Shown here piece after piece: positions 35,320 through 45,800 of a stretch of 64,000 nucleotides of DNA (position 1 is its first letter; every line of letters starts with the position of its first letter). The notes below the pieces were generated by a model. It ran no database searches and was not told where the DNA came from. It was given only the letters and a program-made list of their open reading frames with translations. This DNA comes from Winogradskyella jejuensis (GTDB taxonomy: Bacteria > Bacteroidota > Bacteroidia > Flavobacteriales > Flavobacteriaceae): assembly GCF_900129745.1 (NCBI RefSeq), contig NZ_FQWS01000002.1:620001-684000 (forward strand), written 5' to 3'. Made by a program: the position numbers and the translations under genes.

Positions 35320-35967
35320 ATGGAAAAAGATTTAAGTAATTATAGAGAATCCTACGAAAAAGGGGAGCTATTAAAAAAAAATGTACCTGAAAATCCTATA
35401 GAATTATTCAGAGATTGGTTTATTGAAGTAGAACAGCATTTTAACCAACGAGAAACTAATGCTATGACCATTTCTACAATAGGATTAGACGGATATCCCA
35501 AGAGTAGAGTAGTACTTCTAAAAAAATATACCTACGAGGGTTTTATTTTCTATACCAATTATAATAGTGAAAAAGGAAAGGCTATAATAGCTAACCCTAA
35601 TGTATGTCTTTCTTTTTTTTGGGCAGATGCAGAACGTCAAATTATAATAAAGGGTAAAGCCGAAAAAATAGCGGAGAACCTAAGTGATGGTTATTTTGAA
35701 TCTAGACCACGAGGAAGTCAATTAGGTGCTGTAGTTTCTAATCAGAGTGAGGTAGTTAATGACAGAGCTGAACTTGAAAATAAACTGAAGAATCTTGAAG
35801 AGGAATATGAAGGAAAAGATATTCCTCGTCCAAAACATTGGGGTGGATTTATTATTAAACCTGTAGAAATTGAGTTTTGGCAGGGTAGACCTAATCGATT
35901 ACACGACAGAATTAGATATAAATTACAAGACGATTTTCAATGGAAAATTGAGCGTCTATCACCTTAA
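35320..35967 (+). CDS. pdxH: Pyridoxamine 5'-phosphate oxidase
   Basis: FMN-dependent oxidase making pyridoxal 5'-phosphate from PNP or PMP. The 215 residues are full length with NAMTISTIGLDGYPKSRVVL at the start of the FMN barrel, FYTNYNSEKGKAI, SFFWADAERQIIIKGKAEKI, and the C-terminal signature EFWQGRPNRLHDRIRY. It is divergent from the unknown gene at 34839. The next gene starts 190 bases downstream. Confidence 0.96.
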   Translation: MEKDLSNYRESYEKGELLKKNVPENPIELFRDWFIEVEQHFNQRETNAMTISTIGLDGYPKSRVVLLKKYTYEGFIFYTNYNSEKGKAIIANPNVCLSFFWADAERQIIIKGKAEKIAENLSDGYFESRPRGSQLGAVVSNQSEVVNDRAELENKLKNLEEEYEGKDIPRPKHWGGFIIKPVEIEFWQGRPNRLHDRIRYKLQDDFQWKIERLSP

Positions 35968-36038
35968 TTAACACAATAGAGTTAAATCGGTAAAAGGTAA
36001 TTTATTAAGGTGAAATACACTATAAAATCATTCATAAA

Positions 36039-36088
36039 CGATTAAAAACATATAAAATCGATAAAATACATGTTTTTAATCGATTTTA
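36039..36088. repeat. Overlapping inverted repeats upstream of the CAP gene
   Basis: CGATTAAAAACAT (36039-36051) and ATGTTTTTAATCG (36070-36082) form a perfect 13-bp inverted repeat with an 18-base spacer. TAAAATCGAT (36053-36062) and ATCGATTTTA (36079-36088) form a second one of 10 bp. They share 36079-36082, so the two stems exclude each other. It may end pdxH transcription or control the CAP gene. Confidence 0.5.
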
Positions 36089-36157
36089 ACATTTTATTAA
36101 CAGTGTAACTTTAGATGAAACTTACTTTAGTAGTCCCAAACAATAAAATACCTACTT

Positions 36158-36655
36158 ATGAAAGTTTCTACACTAATGCCAGTACTGGCAATTTGTGCTT
36201 TGTTATCCTTTACGTCTTGCTCTACTGAGAGTGTAAATGAGGAAGAAGTATTCACAGTTGATATAGCAACTGCACCACAAGCAAAGCCATTAGAAATCGA
36301 AGTTTTAGAGCTAATAAATAATCATCGCATTAACAGCGGACTTAATGCATTATCAAACAATAATACTGTTAAAGCTGTAGCTTTTACACATTCAGATTAC
36401 ATGAGACAATCTAATGATGTCTCTCATCACAATTTTTACGTTAGAAAGCAAAGTCTTGAGGAAAACGAAAATGCGCAAATTGTATCAGAAAATGTAGCTT
36501 ATGGCTACACTAATGCTGAGTCATTGGTTAATGCATGGCTTAATAGCCCTTCGCATAGAAATAATATTGAAGGAAACTTTACACACTTCGACATCTCTGC
36601 AGAGCAAGATGAAGATGGTGGGTGGTATTATACCAACATATTTATAAAAAGATAA
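36158..36655 (+). CDS. CAP/SCP-domain lipoprotein
   Basis: A 165-residue exported protein. Signal and lipobox: MKVSTLMPVLAICALLSFTSCSTES, with Cys21 as the likely lipidated residue. The CAP (SCP/PR-1) domain spans about 45-163 with EVLELINNHRINSGLNAL, the first His in AFTHSDYMRQ, SENVAYGYTNAESLVNAW, and the second His in SPSHRNNIEGNFTHFDIS. Bacterial CAP proteins are of uncertain function, possibly calcium-binding or protease-like. An unusual inverted-repeat region lies just upstream. Confidence 0.9.
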   Translation: MKVSTLMPVLAICALLSFTSCSTESVNEEEVFTVDIATAPQAKPLEIEVLELINNHRINSGLNALSNNNTVKAVAFTHSDYMRQSNDVSHHNFYVRKQSLEENENAQIVSENVAYGYTNAESLVNAWLNSPSHRNNIEGNFTHFDISAEQDEDGGWYYTNIFIKR

Positions 36656-36683
36656 TTTTAGTGAGTTTTAATTATGTATTTAT

Positions 36684-36712
36684 AAGACCGCATTTTTGCG
36701 GTCTTTTTTTTG
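36684..36712 (+). terminator. Terminator after the CAP gene
   Basis: AAGACCGCA and TGCGGTCTT form a 9-bp stem with a TTTT loop followed by a run of T. Confidence 0.9.
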
Positions 36713-36953
36713 TTTAAATAATTCCTCTTAGCTTCTATGAGTAATTTTTATTCTTCGTTTTATTTGATTAATTACTTATTCTGATTGATTCTAATTATTA
36801 CACATTCATTGCTTTGTAATATTAATAATTATTGTGAAAGCAATTAATTAGATATTATTACATTTTTGATTTCATAATACTATATTTCTAATAAATTTAA
36901 TGGGGTTTGTTTCTACATTATTAATTGGTCTTGTTTGAATCTGTTTATGCCAT
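36713..36953. other. AT-rich gap without a recognisable gene
   Basis: About 240 very AT-rich bases between two terminators. I see no convincing ORF, RNA or promoter. It lies between convergent transcripts. Confidence 0.6.
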
Positions 36954-36988
36954 AAAAAAACGCCTAGCAATTTGCTAGGCGTTTTTTT
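36954..36988 (-). terminator. Terminator of the adhesin operon
   Basis: CGCCTAGCA and TGCTAGGCG enclose a 3-base loop, with seven A on the left and seven T on the right. It ends the minus-strand adhesin-porP-ompA operon and can also stop plus-strand read-through. Confidence 0.9.
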
Positions 36989-37002
36989 GTATTTGCTAAC
37001 TT

Positions 37003-38922
37003 TTATTCTTTTATGATATAGAAGTAAGAACGTCTATTTTTTTGATGCTCTTCTTTAGAACACTTTATACCATTAGCACATCTGTTAAGAAGTTGAGATT
37101 CTCCATAGCCTATAGCACTTTCTATTCTGTTGGCTTCAATACCACGAGATATGATATAATCTCTAGTAGATTTAGCACGTCTGTCAGATAATCTCATGTT
37201 GTAGCGTTCACCACCACGACTATCTGTATGTGATTCAATTTTTATCACCATAGTAGGGTGTTTACGCATAACATCCACAATATTTTCTAATTCAAATTGA
37301 GCATCTGTTCTGATATTCCACTTGTCAAAGTCAAAGAAAATGGGGTTAATGACTATTTGGTTATCTATAATTAGCGGTGTTAACATTAAATCAGCAATAT
37401 TAACTTTATCTTTTTCATCTGTAGTCGTTACTGTTTTTTGGTCGTCTTTGTAATCATCTTTACTAGCAACTACGGTATATGTTTTTTCACAAAGTTGATT
37501 TGAGAATTCGTATTTTCCATCTGCATCTGTAGTCATTTCAGCAATGACTTTACCCTTATCATCAACTAATTTTACGGTAGCGTCAGGAATGACTTCCTCA
37601 GTCAATTCATCTCTAACTACACCTTCTATACTTTGCTGACAGATGTAAGTATTAAATGTATAGATATCGTCACTACCTTTTCCACCTTCACGATTAGAAG
37701 ATAAGTAACCTTCTTCTGTATCTGTATCAAATATGTATGCGAAATCATCAAAACTAGAATTGAAAGGCTCACCTATGTTTACGCTTTCTGCATCAGGGTT
37801 ATTAATTATATCTGACTTAAAAATATCTAATAGCCCATAATTGACAAAACCATCTGAAGAATAATAAAGAGTTCCATCTTTTGCAACAAACGGGAAGGTA
37901 TCACGACCAGCGGTATTTATTTTATCTCCTAAATTACGAGGCTCAGAAAAAGAACCATCTTCTTTAATATCTACAACGTATAAATCTGAAAGACCATATC
38001 CTCCCTCTCGATCTGAAGCGAAATATAGTTTCTTGTTATCTGGACTTAATGCAGGATGTGCTGTAGAATAGAGCTCTAAGTTAAATGGTAACAACTCTAA
38101 GTCTGTCCATTGGTTAGTTTCTTCATCTAGTTTAGCTCTAAATAATTCTAAGTGTGTTGTTCCTTTTTTATCGTAATCTAGGCGGTCTCTCTTTGTAAGA
38201 TTATCACGAGTAAAGTAAATAGTTTTGCCATCATTGGTAATCGCTACAGAAGATTCGTGATAATTTGAGTTAATTCTATCCCCAGATACTTTACTTGGTG
38301 AGCCAAAAGCTAAAGTTTTGTTACCTCTTATAATTTCAGTTTGGTAAATATCTAAAAATGGCTCTTTATTCCAGACGTATAACTTAGAAGAAGTATCTCT
38401 TGAAGATGCAAAATAAAGCGTGTTGTCTTTAACATAAGAACCAAAATCTGACTTGTCTGTATTAAAATCTACATTGTATAGGTTTACAACGCGTCTATCA
38501 TTATCTTGTTTAGAGATTTTATAGATATCAAAATTATCTTGGATGAATCTGTTGTCATCTGTGTCTTTATCTTGTTTTTCTCTGAGCTTGGCAACCCACA
38601 ACTCAGCCTTTTCATAGTCTTTAATACTTACTAAAGATTGTATGTATTTAAAGATATATTCATTGTCAATTTTTCTCTCGTATTTGTCTACTGCCAAGCC
38701 ATACCAAAGGGCAGACTCTTCGGTTTGAGTATTGTTATAATATGCATCTCCTAATCTTGTAAGTACATGCATAGAGCTATCACCTTTTTTTACAACTTCT
38801 TTATACAATTCTATAGCTTTTATGTAACTATAACTTTTATAGAATTTGTCAGCCAACTTCAACTGTGCAAAGCTTGAAGAAAAACAAAGGGTTAATAATA
38901 TAATGGTTAATCTTGTTTTCAT
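37003..38922 (-). CDS. OmpA-family protein with TPR and PD40 repeats
   Basis: About 639-residue periplasm/outer-membrane protein. The start is placed at the Met of the signal peptide MKTRLTIILLTLCFSSSFA; another Met lies four codons upstream. Order of parts: TPR-like helices (20-120), a WD40-like PD40 propeller (about 160-430; repeats like HPALSPDNKKLYFASDREGG), a carboxypeptidase regulatory-like domain (about 430-515), and a C-terminal OmpA domain binding peptidoglycan (FFDFDKWNIRTDAQFELENI through HTDSRGGERYNMRLSDRRA). Such proteins accompany SprF-type genes; it probably links the adhesin/SprF pair to the cell wall. Confidence 0.9.
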   Translation of the reverse strand: MKTRLTIILLTLCFSSSFAQLKLADKFYKSYSYIKAIELYKEVVKKGDSSMHVLTRLGDAYYNNTQTEESALWYGLAVDKYERKIDNEYIFKYIQSLVSIKDYEKAELWVAKLREKQDKDTDDNRFIQDNFDIYKISKQDNDRRVVNLYNVDFNTDKSDFGSYVKDNTLYFASSRDTSSKLYVWNKEPFLDIYQTEIIRGNKTLAFGSPSKVSGDRINSNYHESSVAITNDGKTIYFTRDNLTKRDRLDYDKKGTTHLELFRAKLDEETNQWTDLELLPFNLELYSTAHPALSPDNKKLYFASDREGGYGLSDLYVVDIKEDGSFSEPRNLGDKINTAGRDTFPFVAKDGTLYYSSDGFVNYGLLDIFKSDIINNPDAESVNIGEPFNSSFDDFAYIFDTDTEEGYLSSNREGGKGSDDIYTFNTYICQQSIEGVVRDELTEEVIPDATVKLVDDKGKVIAEMTTDADGKYEFSNQLCEKTYTVVASKDDYKDDQKTVTTTDEKDKVNIADLMLTPLIIDNQIVINPIFFDFDKWNIRTDAQFELENIVDVMRKHPTMVIKIESHTDSRGGERYNMRLSDRRAKSTRDYIISRGIEANRIESAIGYGESQLLNRCANGIKCSKEEHQKNRRSYFYIIKE

Positions 38923-38936
38923 ATTACACTGCATTT

Positions 38937-39866
38937 TTAGAAGTATCTAGGGGATTTAATTCTACGGCTTTTGAATATTTCGAACATTAATAAAATCTCA
39001 TGAGTTCCGTTATTAAAAGCTCTCAGACCACTATTATTTAATTCTTGTTCGTAAGCATAGCCAATTCTAAATTGTCTTGAAACTTGGAAGTCTATGATTC
39101 CACCTAGTGCATTGGTTTGCTCATTAACACGGTAGCCTCCACCAATCCAAAACTTTTCATTGAATAAGAAGTTTGCTGAAATATCAAAAGATATAGGCGC
39201 ACCATTAGTAGCTTTTACTAAGGCAGAAGGTTTTAGTTTAATTTCATCAGTCAAATCAAAAACATAACCACCAGTAAAATAATAACTCACACGCTCAAGT
39301 GCTTCGAATTGACCTTCACCAGAATATTCATTATTTAAAATTCTTGGTGCAGATAAGCCTAAGTACCATCTATCACTATGCCAATATACACCAGCTCCAA
39401 CGTTAAAGTCCATACGATCTTGAATACCAAATATTAATTGGTCAGGCGTTACGTCAGGATCATTACGGAAGTCAGCGTCAAGATTAAATGCTGTAATTCC
39501 AGCTTTGACACCGAAAGCGAGTTTAGAATTGGTTCCAGTTCTAACCGTGTATGAAAAATCTCCAAAAACATATTGAAAATTTTCATACCCAAGCTCGTCG
39601 TTTATCACAGACACACCAAGACCGATTTTTTCGTTTCGTAACGGCGCATGTATAGATAGAGTTTGAGTTTGGGGACCACCCTCAAGACCTACCCATTGAC
39701 TTCTATGCAGGCCAACAGCGCTTAATGTCTCTCTAGAACCTGCATAAGCTGGGTTTATAGAAATGGTATTAAACATATATTGTGTAAACTGCGGAAGTTG
39801 CTGAGCAAAGGCTACCGATGTAATCAGTAACATAAATGCAAAGCTGTAAAATTTATTTAACTTCAT
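38937..39866 (-). CDS. PorP/SprF-family type IX secretion membrane protein
   Basis: A 309-residue outer-membrane barrel with a signal peptide (MKLNKFYSFAFMLLITSVAF) and the family signature QFTQYMFNTISINPAYAGSR. In Flavobacterium johnsoniae, SprF is needed for export of the adjacent adhesin SprB. The same order is seen here: a giant adhesin directly upstream (24 bases) and an OmpA protein directly downstream. It is therefore probably the dedicated secretion partner of that adhesin. Proteins with a type B sorting domain such as this adhesin generally need such a partner. Confidence 0.93.
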   Translation of the reverse strand: MKLNKFYSFAFMLLITSVAFAQQLPQFTQYMFNTISINPAYAGSRETLSAVGLHRSQWVGLEGGPQTQTLSIHAPLRNEKIGLGVSVINDELGYENFQYVFGDFSYTVRTGTNSKLAFGVKAGITAFNLDADFRNDPDVTPDQLIFGIQDRMDFNVGAGVYWHSDRWYLGLSAPRILNNEYSGEGQFEALERVSYYFTGGYVFDLTDEIKLKPSALVKATNGAPISFDISANFLFNEKFWIGGGYRVNEQTNALGGIIDFQVSRQFRIGYAYEQELNNSGLRAFNNGTHEILLMFEIFKSRRIKSPRYF

Positions 39867-39890
39867 AGGTATCAGTTTTATACTTTTTTA

Positions 39891-42800
39891 TTACTTATCA
39901 GTTACTACGTAAATTGGACCTGCAAATGGTTTTAGACCACTATTTCTAAGGGTAATCACATAGTAATACGTTCCTGTTGGCACGTTACCAGAGTTACCAA
40001 CTGAAGAGTTAATTGTTTGTCCACCCCAATCGTTTTGATAATTGTTGTTTTTGTAAACTATAGCTCCCCATCTGTTATAAATCTCTACTTCATACACAAA
40101 ACCGCAGGCTTCAACTCCTCCAATTTGGAAAGTGTCATTCGTACCATCTCCATTGGCTGTTACAGTCTTCGATATTCTAACATCTTCCTGACCACATGGT
40201 AACACAATACAATCACCGTTGAGAGTTATATTAACATCAACTTCTACTGGACACGTATTACCTAACGAATATCTGAAGGTGTATATCTCACCAACAGCTC
40301 CACCATCTTGTGGATTAAATAAGTTATTATCCAATGTTATTGTGTTTCCAATAACGATAGACCAAATTCCGCTTGTATCAACATCTGGTTGTAAGAAGTC
40401 AAATAAGTCAATTATACCATCATCAATACATCTATTACCATCTGTAGCAGTGATTTGAGGTGTCGTTACAGCGATTACTTGTGAAACAATAGTTATGTTT
40501 CCGCAACCATCATCAACAGTCCAATCTCTAATAATTTCGTAGTCATCTGTATTAGGGAAGAAGTTGATGGTTTCTTCGAATTCTACTGTTACATTTGCAG
40601 AACAATTATCCTCGAATTCTAAATCTGGAATTTCTGGAATTGCATCGCATTCTACCGTTATATTGTTATCAAAGTCAGTAGTAACCAAAGTTGGAGCCGT
40701 ACTGTCAATAACAGTTATGGTCTGAATAAATGGTTCAGAAATATTACCACATCCATCATCGAATGTCCAAGTTCTTGTTCTAACGTAAGCATTAGTGCAG
40801 TCAGTATCAGCTACCGTTTCATCACTTACCAATGTTGTAGTAATATTAGAAGAACAATTATCAGTTACTTCAGGCTCTAAAATTAATGCATCGTCTAATG
40901 CAGTAGTATCAGAACACTCAATAGTTACATCTAAATTACCTTCTGGAGTTGTAACCTCAGGAGCGGTTGTATCTACAACGTTTATTGTTTGTACATCAGT
41001 TGCAGTATTTCCACATTCATCAGTTGCAGTCCAAGTACGTATTATTGTAAATTGACCATCACAATTACCAGGAGATGTAACATCTTCTGAAGTAATGTTA
41101 ATAGTTTGACTGCATGTATCTGTAGCAGTGGCGATTCCTGTAGCGTTAGTTGAGCTATCCTCTGAACATTCAATTGTTATATCAGCTGGAACAGTGATAA
41201 CAGGTGCATCCGTATCAATGACATTAATTGTTTGTGTTGCCGTAGATGAGTTACCACAGTCATCAGTAGCTGTCCAAGTACGTGTTACACTATACTCACC
41301 AGCACAGTCACCAGAAGTAGTTACATCGTCGAAAGTTAAAGTGAAATCCGAACCACAAGCATCTGTAGCTGTAGCTTGAGCGAACTCAGGCGTAGCAGGA
41401 CAGTTGATTGTTGATTCTGCAGGAAGTGCGTCGAATACAGGCGCATCCGTATCAATTACATTAATTGTTTGTGTTGCCGTAGATGAGTTGCCACAGTCAT
41501 CAGTAGCCGTCCAAGTACGTGTTACACTATATTCACCAGCACAGTCACCAGGAGTAGTTACATCGTCGAAAGTTAAAGTGAAATCCGAACCACAAGCATC
41601 TGTAGCTGTAGCTTGAGCGAACTCAGGCGCAGCAGGACAGTTAATTGTTGATTCTGCAGGAAGTGCGTCGAATACAGGCGCATCCGTATCAATTACATTA
41701 ATTGTTTGTGTTGCCGTAGATGAGTTGCCACAGTCATCAGTAGCTGTCCAAGTACGTGTTACACTATATTCACCAGCACAGTCACCAGGAGTAGTTACAT
41801 CGTCGAAAGTTAAAGTGAAATCCGAACCACAAGCATCTGTAGCTGTAGCTTGAGCGAACTCAGGCGTAGCAGGACAGTTGATTGTTGATTCTGCAGGAAG
41901 CATATCAATAACTGGAGCTGTAGTGTCTACAATTGTAAATGTTGCATTATAAGTACTAGAGTTATTTGAAGCATCGGTTAATGTATAAATAACATCTATC
42001 GAGCCAGCTGCACCGCAAGCAATTACTAAATTATTATAAGAATAATTCGATGTCACTGTAAAGTTTGAATCACAATTATCAGTTGCACAATTTAATAATG
42101 TCTGAATATTAGCTGCATCCCAAGCATTTGCTAAAGCTTCATTATTATCTCCATCACATTCAAGAGTTTCATCCAAAACACTGCATTGAGAAGTGTCAGG
42201 CGGTGTAGTATCAGCAATTAAATCAGTAGTAATTTCTGTCATTGCAGTTACAGGAGTTCCATTAGTTACATCTGTAGCTGTAACAATCGCTGTATTGTCA
42301 ACCTCTAGAGCAATAACATCATCTTCCGTAATAGGATAGTTAGCCGTATAGACCCAAGTTTCATTTGTATCTAGTTCATTATCCCCATCGGTATCCCCAG
42401 AAGCTAGCACTAGAGGAATAGCAGGAGTTGCATTATCGAGTAGTGAATCAGTAACAACAACATTCTCTAAACTTGTATTACCAGTATTTGTTAATGTAAT
42501 GGTGTAAGTAATAGTTTCACCAACCTCAGAACATTGATTAATGTTTTCATTATTAAATACTCCAACTTTTACTAAAGCTATTGAAGCAGAATTACAGAGT
42601 GCTGTAATTGTCGGATTATCTTCTGTTACAATATCGTTATCTGATAAATCAGTAACAACATCTTGGTTTGGTCCAGACGATGTACCTTGAACAGTTGCTT
42701 GGTTAGTAACACTTCCAGCATCGATATCATCTTGTGTGATAAGATAAGTTGCATTGAAAATCCAAGTTTCGTTTACATCTAATAAGTTATCTGAATTGTC

Positions 42801-45800
42801 ATCTCCACTTACTAATACAATATTTATTACTGGATTTGGAGCTTCAAATAGAGGATCTGTTATAGAAATGGCACTTAAAGGCACATTACCTTGGTTAGTT
42901 ACAGTGAAGGTATAATCAATAGTTTCATCCACATCAGAACATTGATTTTGATTACCATCTACAAAGACAGCAGTTTTTATTAATGCTATAGCAGGTGCAG
43001 GTGTTTGCTGAATCGTAATATATACTGTAGCAGTATCTGTAGCGCCATTATCATCAGTGATGGTGTAGGTAAAAGAATCTGTACCACTAAAGCCAGAGTT
43101 AGGCGTATAGGTAAATGTACCGTCAGGGTTTATTACCAGTGTTCCATTGCTAGGGTTTGTATTACTTGTCACGGTAAAGTCATCCCCTTCCGGGTCATTA
43201 TCGTTATCCGTTACATTACCAGTGATGGTAGTATCCACTTCACCATTATAGGCATCATCATTAGCGACTGTGATATTAGCATTATCAGATACCACTTGAA
43301 TAGTTACTGTAGCGGTATCACAAGCTGGTGTAGGCGTATTATCATCGCAGATAGTGTAAGTAAAAGTATCTTCACCTTCAAAGCCTGGATTAGGTGTGTA
43401 GGTGTAGGTACCATCAGGATTTACTACCACGGTACCATTAGCAGGGTCCGTGTTTGCTGTTACTGTAATCGGGTCCCCATCTGGGTCAAAGTCATTTGCA
43501 ATGACCGTACCCGATACAGGCGTATCGACTTCAGTAGTGTTGGTATCGTCATTAGCTACTGGCGGCTCGTTACCAGAGGTAGGCATAGGTGCTACTTCGA
43601 TAGTTACGATAGCCGTATCACAAGCGATAGGATTCCCGGCATCACATACTTCGTAAGTGAAGGTATCTTCCCCTACGAAATCGGTATTAGGTGTATAGGT
43701 ATAGGTACCATCAGGATTGAATACTAGCGTACCATTATTAGGACCAGTACCAGTAATAAGTGTAAATGTTTCTGTACCTGCAGGCCCATCAGGGTTCAGG
43801 TCATTAGTACCCACATCACCAGAAACAGGCGTGTTGACGAATGTATCATTGATATCGTTAATAGCCATGATATCATTACCAGAATCACCAGCCACAGTAA
43901 TGTATACCGTAGCAGTATCTGTAGCGCCATTATCATCAGTGATGGTGTAGGTAAAAGAGTCTGTACCACTAAAGCCAGAGTTAGGCGTATAGGTAAATGT
44001 ACCGTCAGGGTTTATTACCAGTGTTCCATTGCTAGGGTTTGTATTACTTGTCACGGTAAAGTCATCCCCTTCAGGGTCATTATCGTTATCCGTTACATTA
44101 CCAGAGACATCCGTATCAGATATTGTTGTATAGGCATCATCATTAGCGACTGTGATATTAGCATTATCAGGTACCACTTGAATAGTTACTGTAGCGGTAT
44201 CACAAGCTGGTGTAGGCGTATTATCATCGCAGATAGTGTAAGTAAAAGTATCTTCACCTTCAAAGCCTGGATTAGGTGTGTAGGTGTAGGTACCATCAGG
44301 ATTTACTACCACGGTACCATTAGCAGGGTCCGTGTTTGCTGTTACTGTAATCGGGTCCCCATCTGGGTCAAAGTCATTTGCAATGACCGTACCCGATACA
44401 GGCGTATCGACTTCAGTAGTGTTGGTATCGTCATTAGCTACTGGCGGCTCGTTACCAGAGGTAGGCATAGGTGCTACTTCGATAGTTACGATAGCCGTAT
44501 CACAAGCGATAGGATTCCCGGCATCACATACTTCGTAAGTGAAGGTATCTTCCCCTACGAAATCGGTATTAGGTGTATAGGTATAGGTACCATCAGGATT
44601 GAATACTAGCGTACCATTATTAGGACCAGTACCAGTAATAAGTGTAAACGTTTCTGTACCTGCAGGCCCATCAGGGTTCAGGTCATTAGTACCCACATCA
44701 CCAGAAACAGGCGTGTTGACGAATGTATCATTGATATCGTTGATGGCAGTAATACAATTAGCAAGAATCGTAACTTCAACTGTAGTTGTGCATAAGTTAG
44801 CATCAATAACATTTACAGTGTAAACACCTGCTGATAAATCATTAAATGTCCCATTATTTTGATTAGTGCCACCATCAATATTATATGTATAAGGTGCAGT
44901 TCCGTCTTGGGCTTCAACAGTTACACTTCCAGTGGCAGAGCAAACAATATCAGTTTGAGAAGTAATACTAGCAGTTAGAGCAGCAAGGGGTTCTTCAACG
45001 GTTGCACTGTCAGTAATAGTACATCCATTAGCATCAGTAATTGTAACAGAATAAGTTCCTGCAGGAAGATTTGTAATATCTTCAGTAGTTGCTCCATTTG
45101 ACCACAAGAAAGTATAATCAGTAGTTCCACCATTGACTGTTAAGTCTAAAGAACCTGTGTTTTCTCCATGACAAGCTACATCTGTAACAGCTATTCCTGT
45201 ACTTAAAGCGGTTGGTTCATTTACAGTAGTAGAACTCACAGAATCACAACCAGTATCTGTATCACTTACAGTAACAGTATAAGTGCCAGCTACTAAACCT
45301 GATATAGATTGCGTAGTTTCACCATTACTCCATAAATAAGTAAAATTGCCTAAACCACCAGTTACGTTTACTGTTGCGTTTCCATCATTTCCTCCATTAC
45401 ATGATACATCAGTAGAAGAAGCTACAGCTGAAAGATTTCTACAATCACCATCATTTACTGAGACAGTAGTAGTGGCTGTACAACCATTTTCGTCAGTTAC
45501 AGTAACTGTATAATTTCCATCACTTAAATTAGTAGCAGTTTGAGTTGTTTGTATAGGTGTTGTATTCCAAGAATATGTATATCCAGGTGTTCCACCAGAA
45601 GGATTAGCTGTAACTGTTCCGTCGTTAGTTGTAGGTCCAGTCTCATCAGTAGATGTCGCAGTAACACTAACTGCCGTAGACGGTTCAGTAATTGTAATAC
45701 TTTCTTCAACTGGAGAACAGACAGTTCCGTCAATTGTTACACTTACAGTGTAAACCCCAGCTATTTGATTACTTATTGTACTTGAAGTAACACCACTATC

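Noticed and set aside
36039..36088. Inverted repeats as ends of an insertion element
   Set aside because: No transposase or target duplication nearby; the repeats are too close together.
43005..43727. 240-residue plus-strand ORF inside the adhesin
   Set aside because: It is an antisense shadow of the repeat region, is duplicated with it at 44178, is rich in Arg/Ile/Cys and shows no family features.
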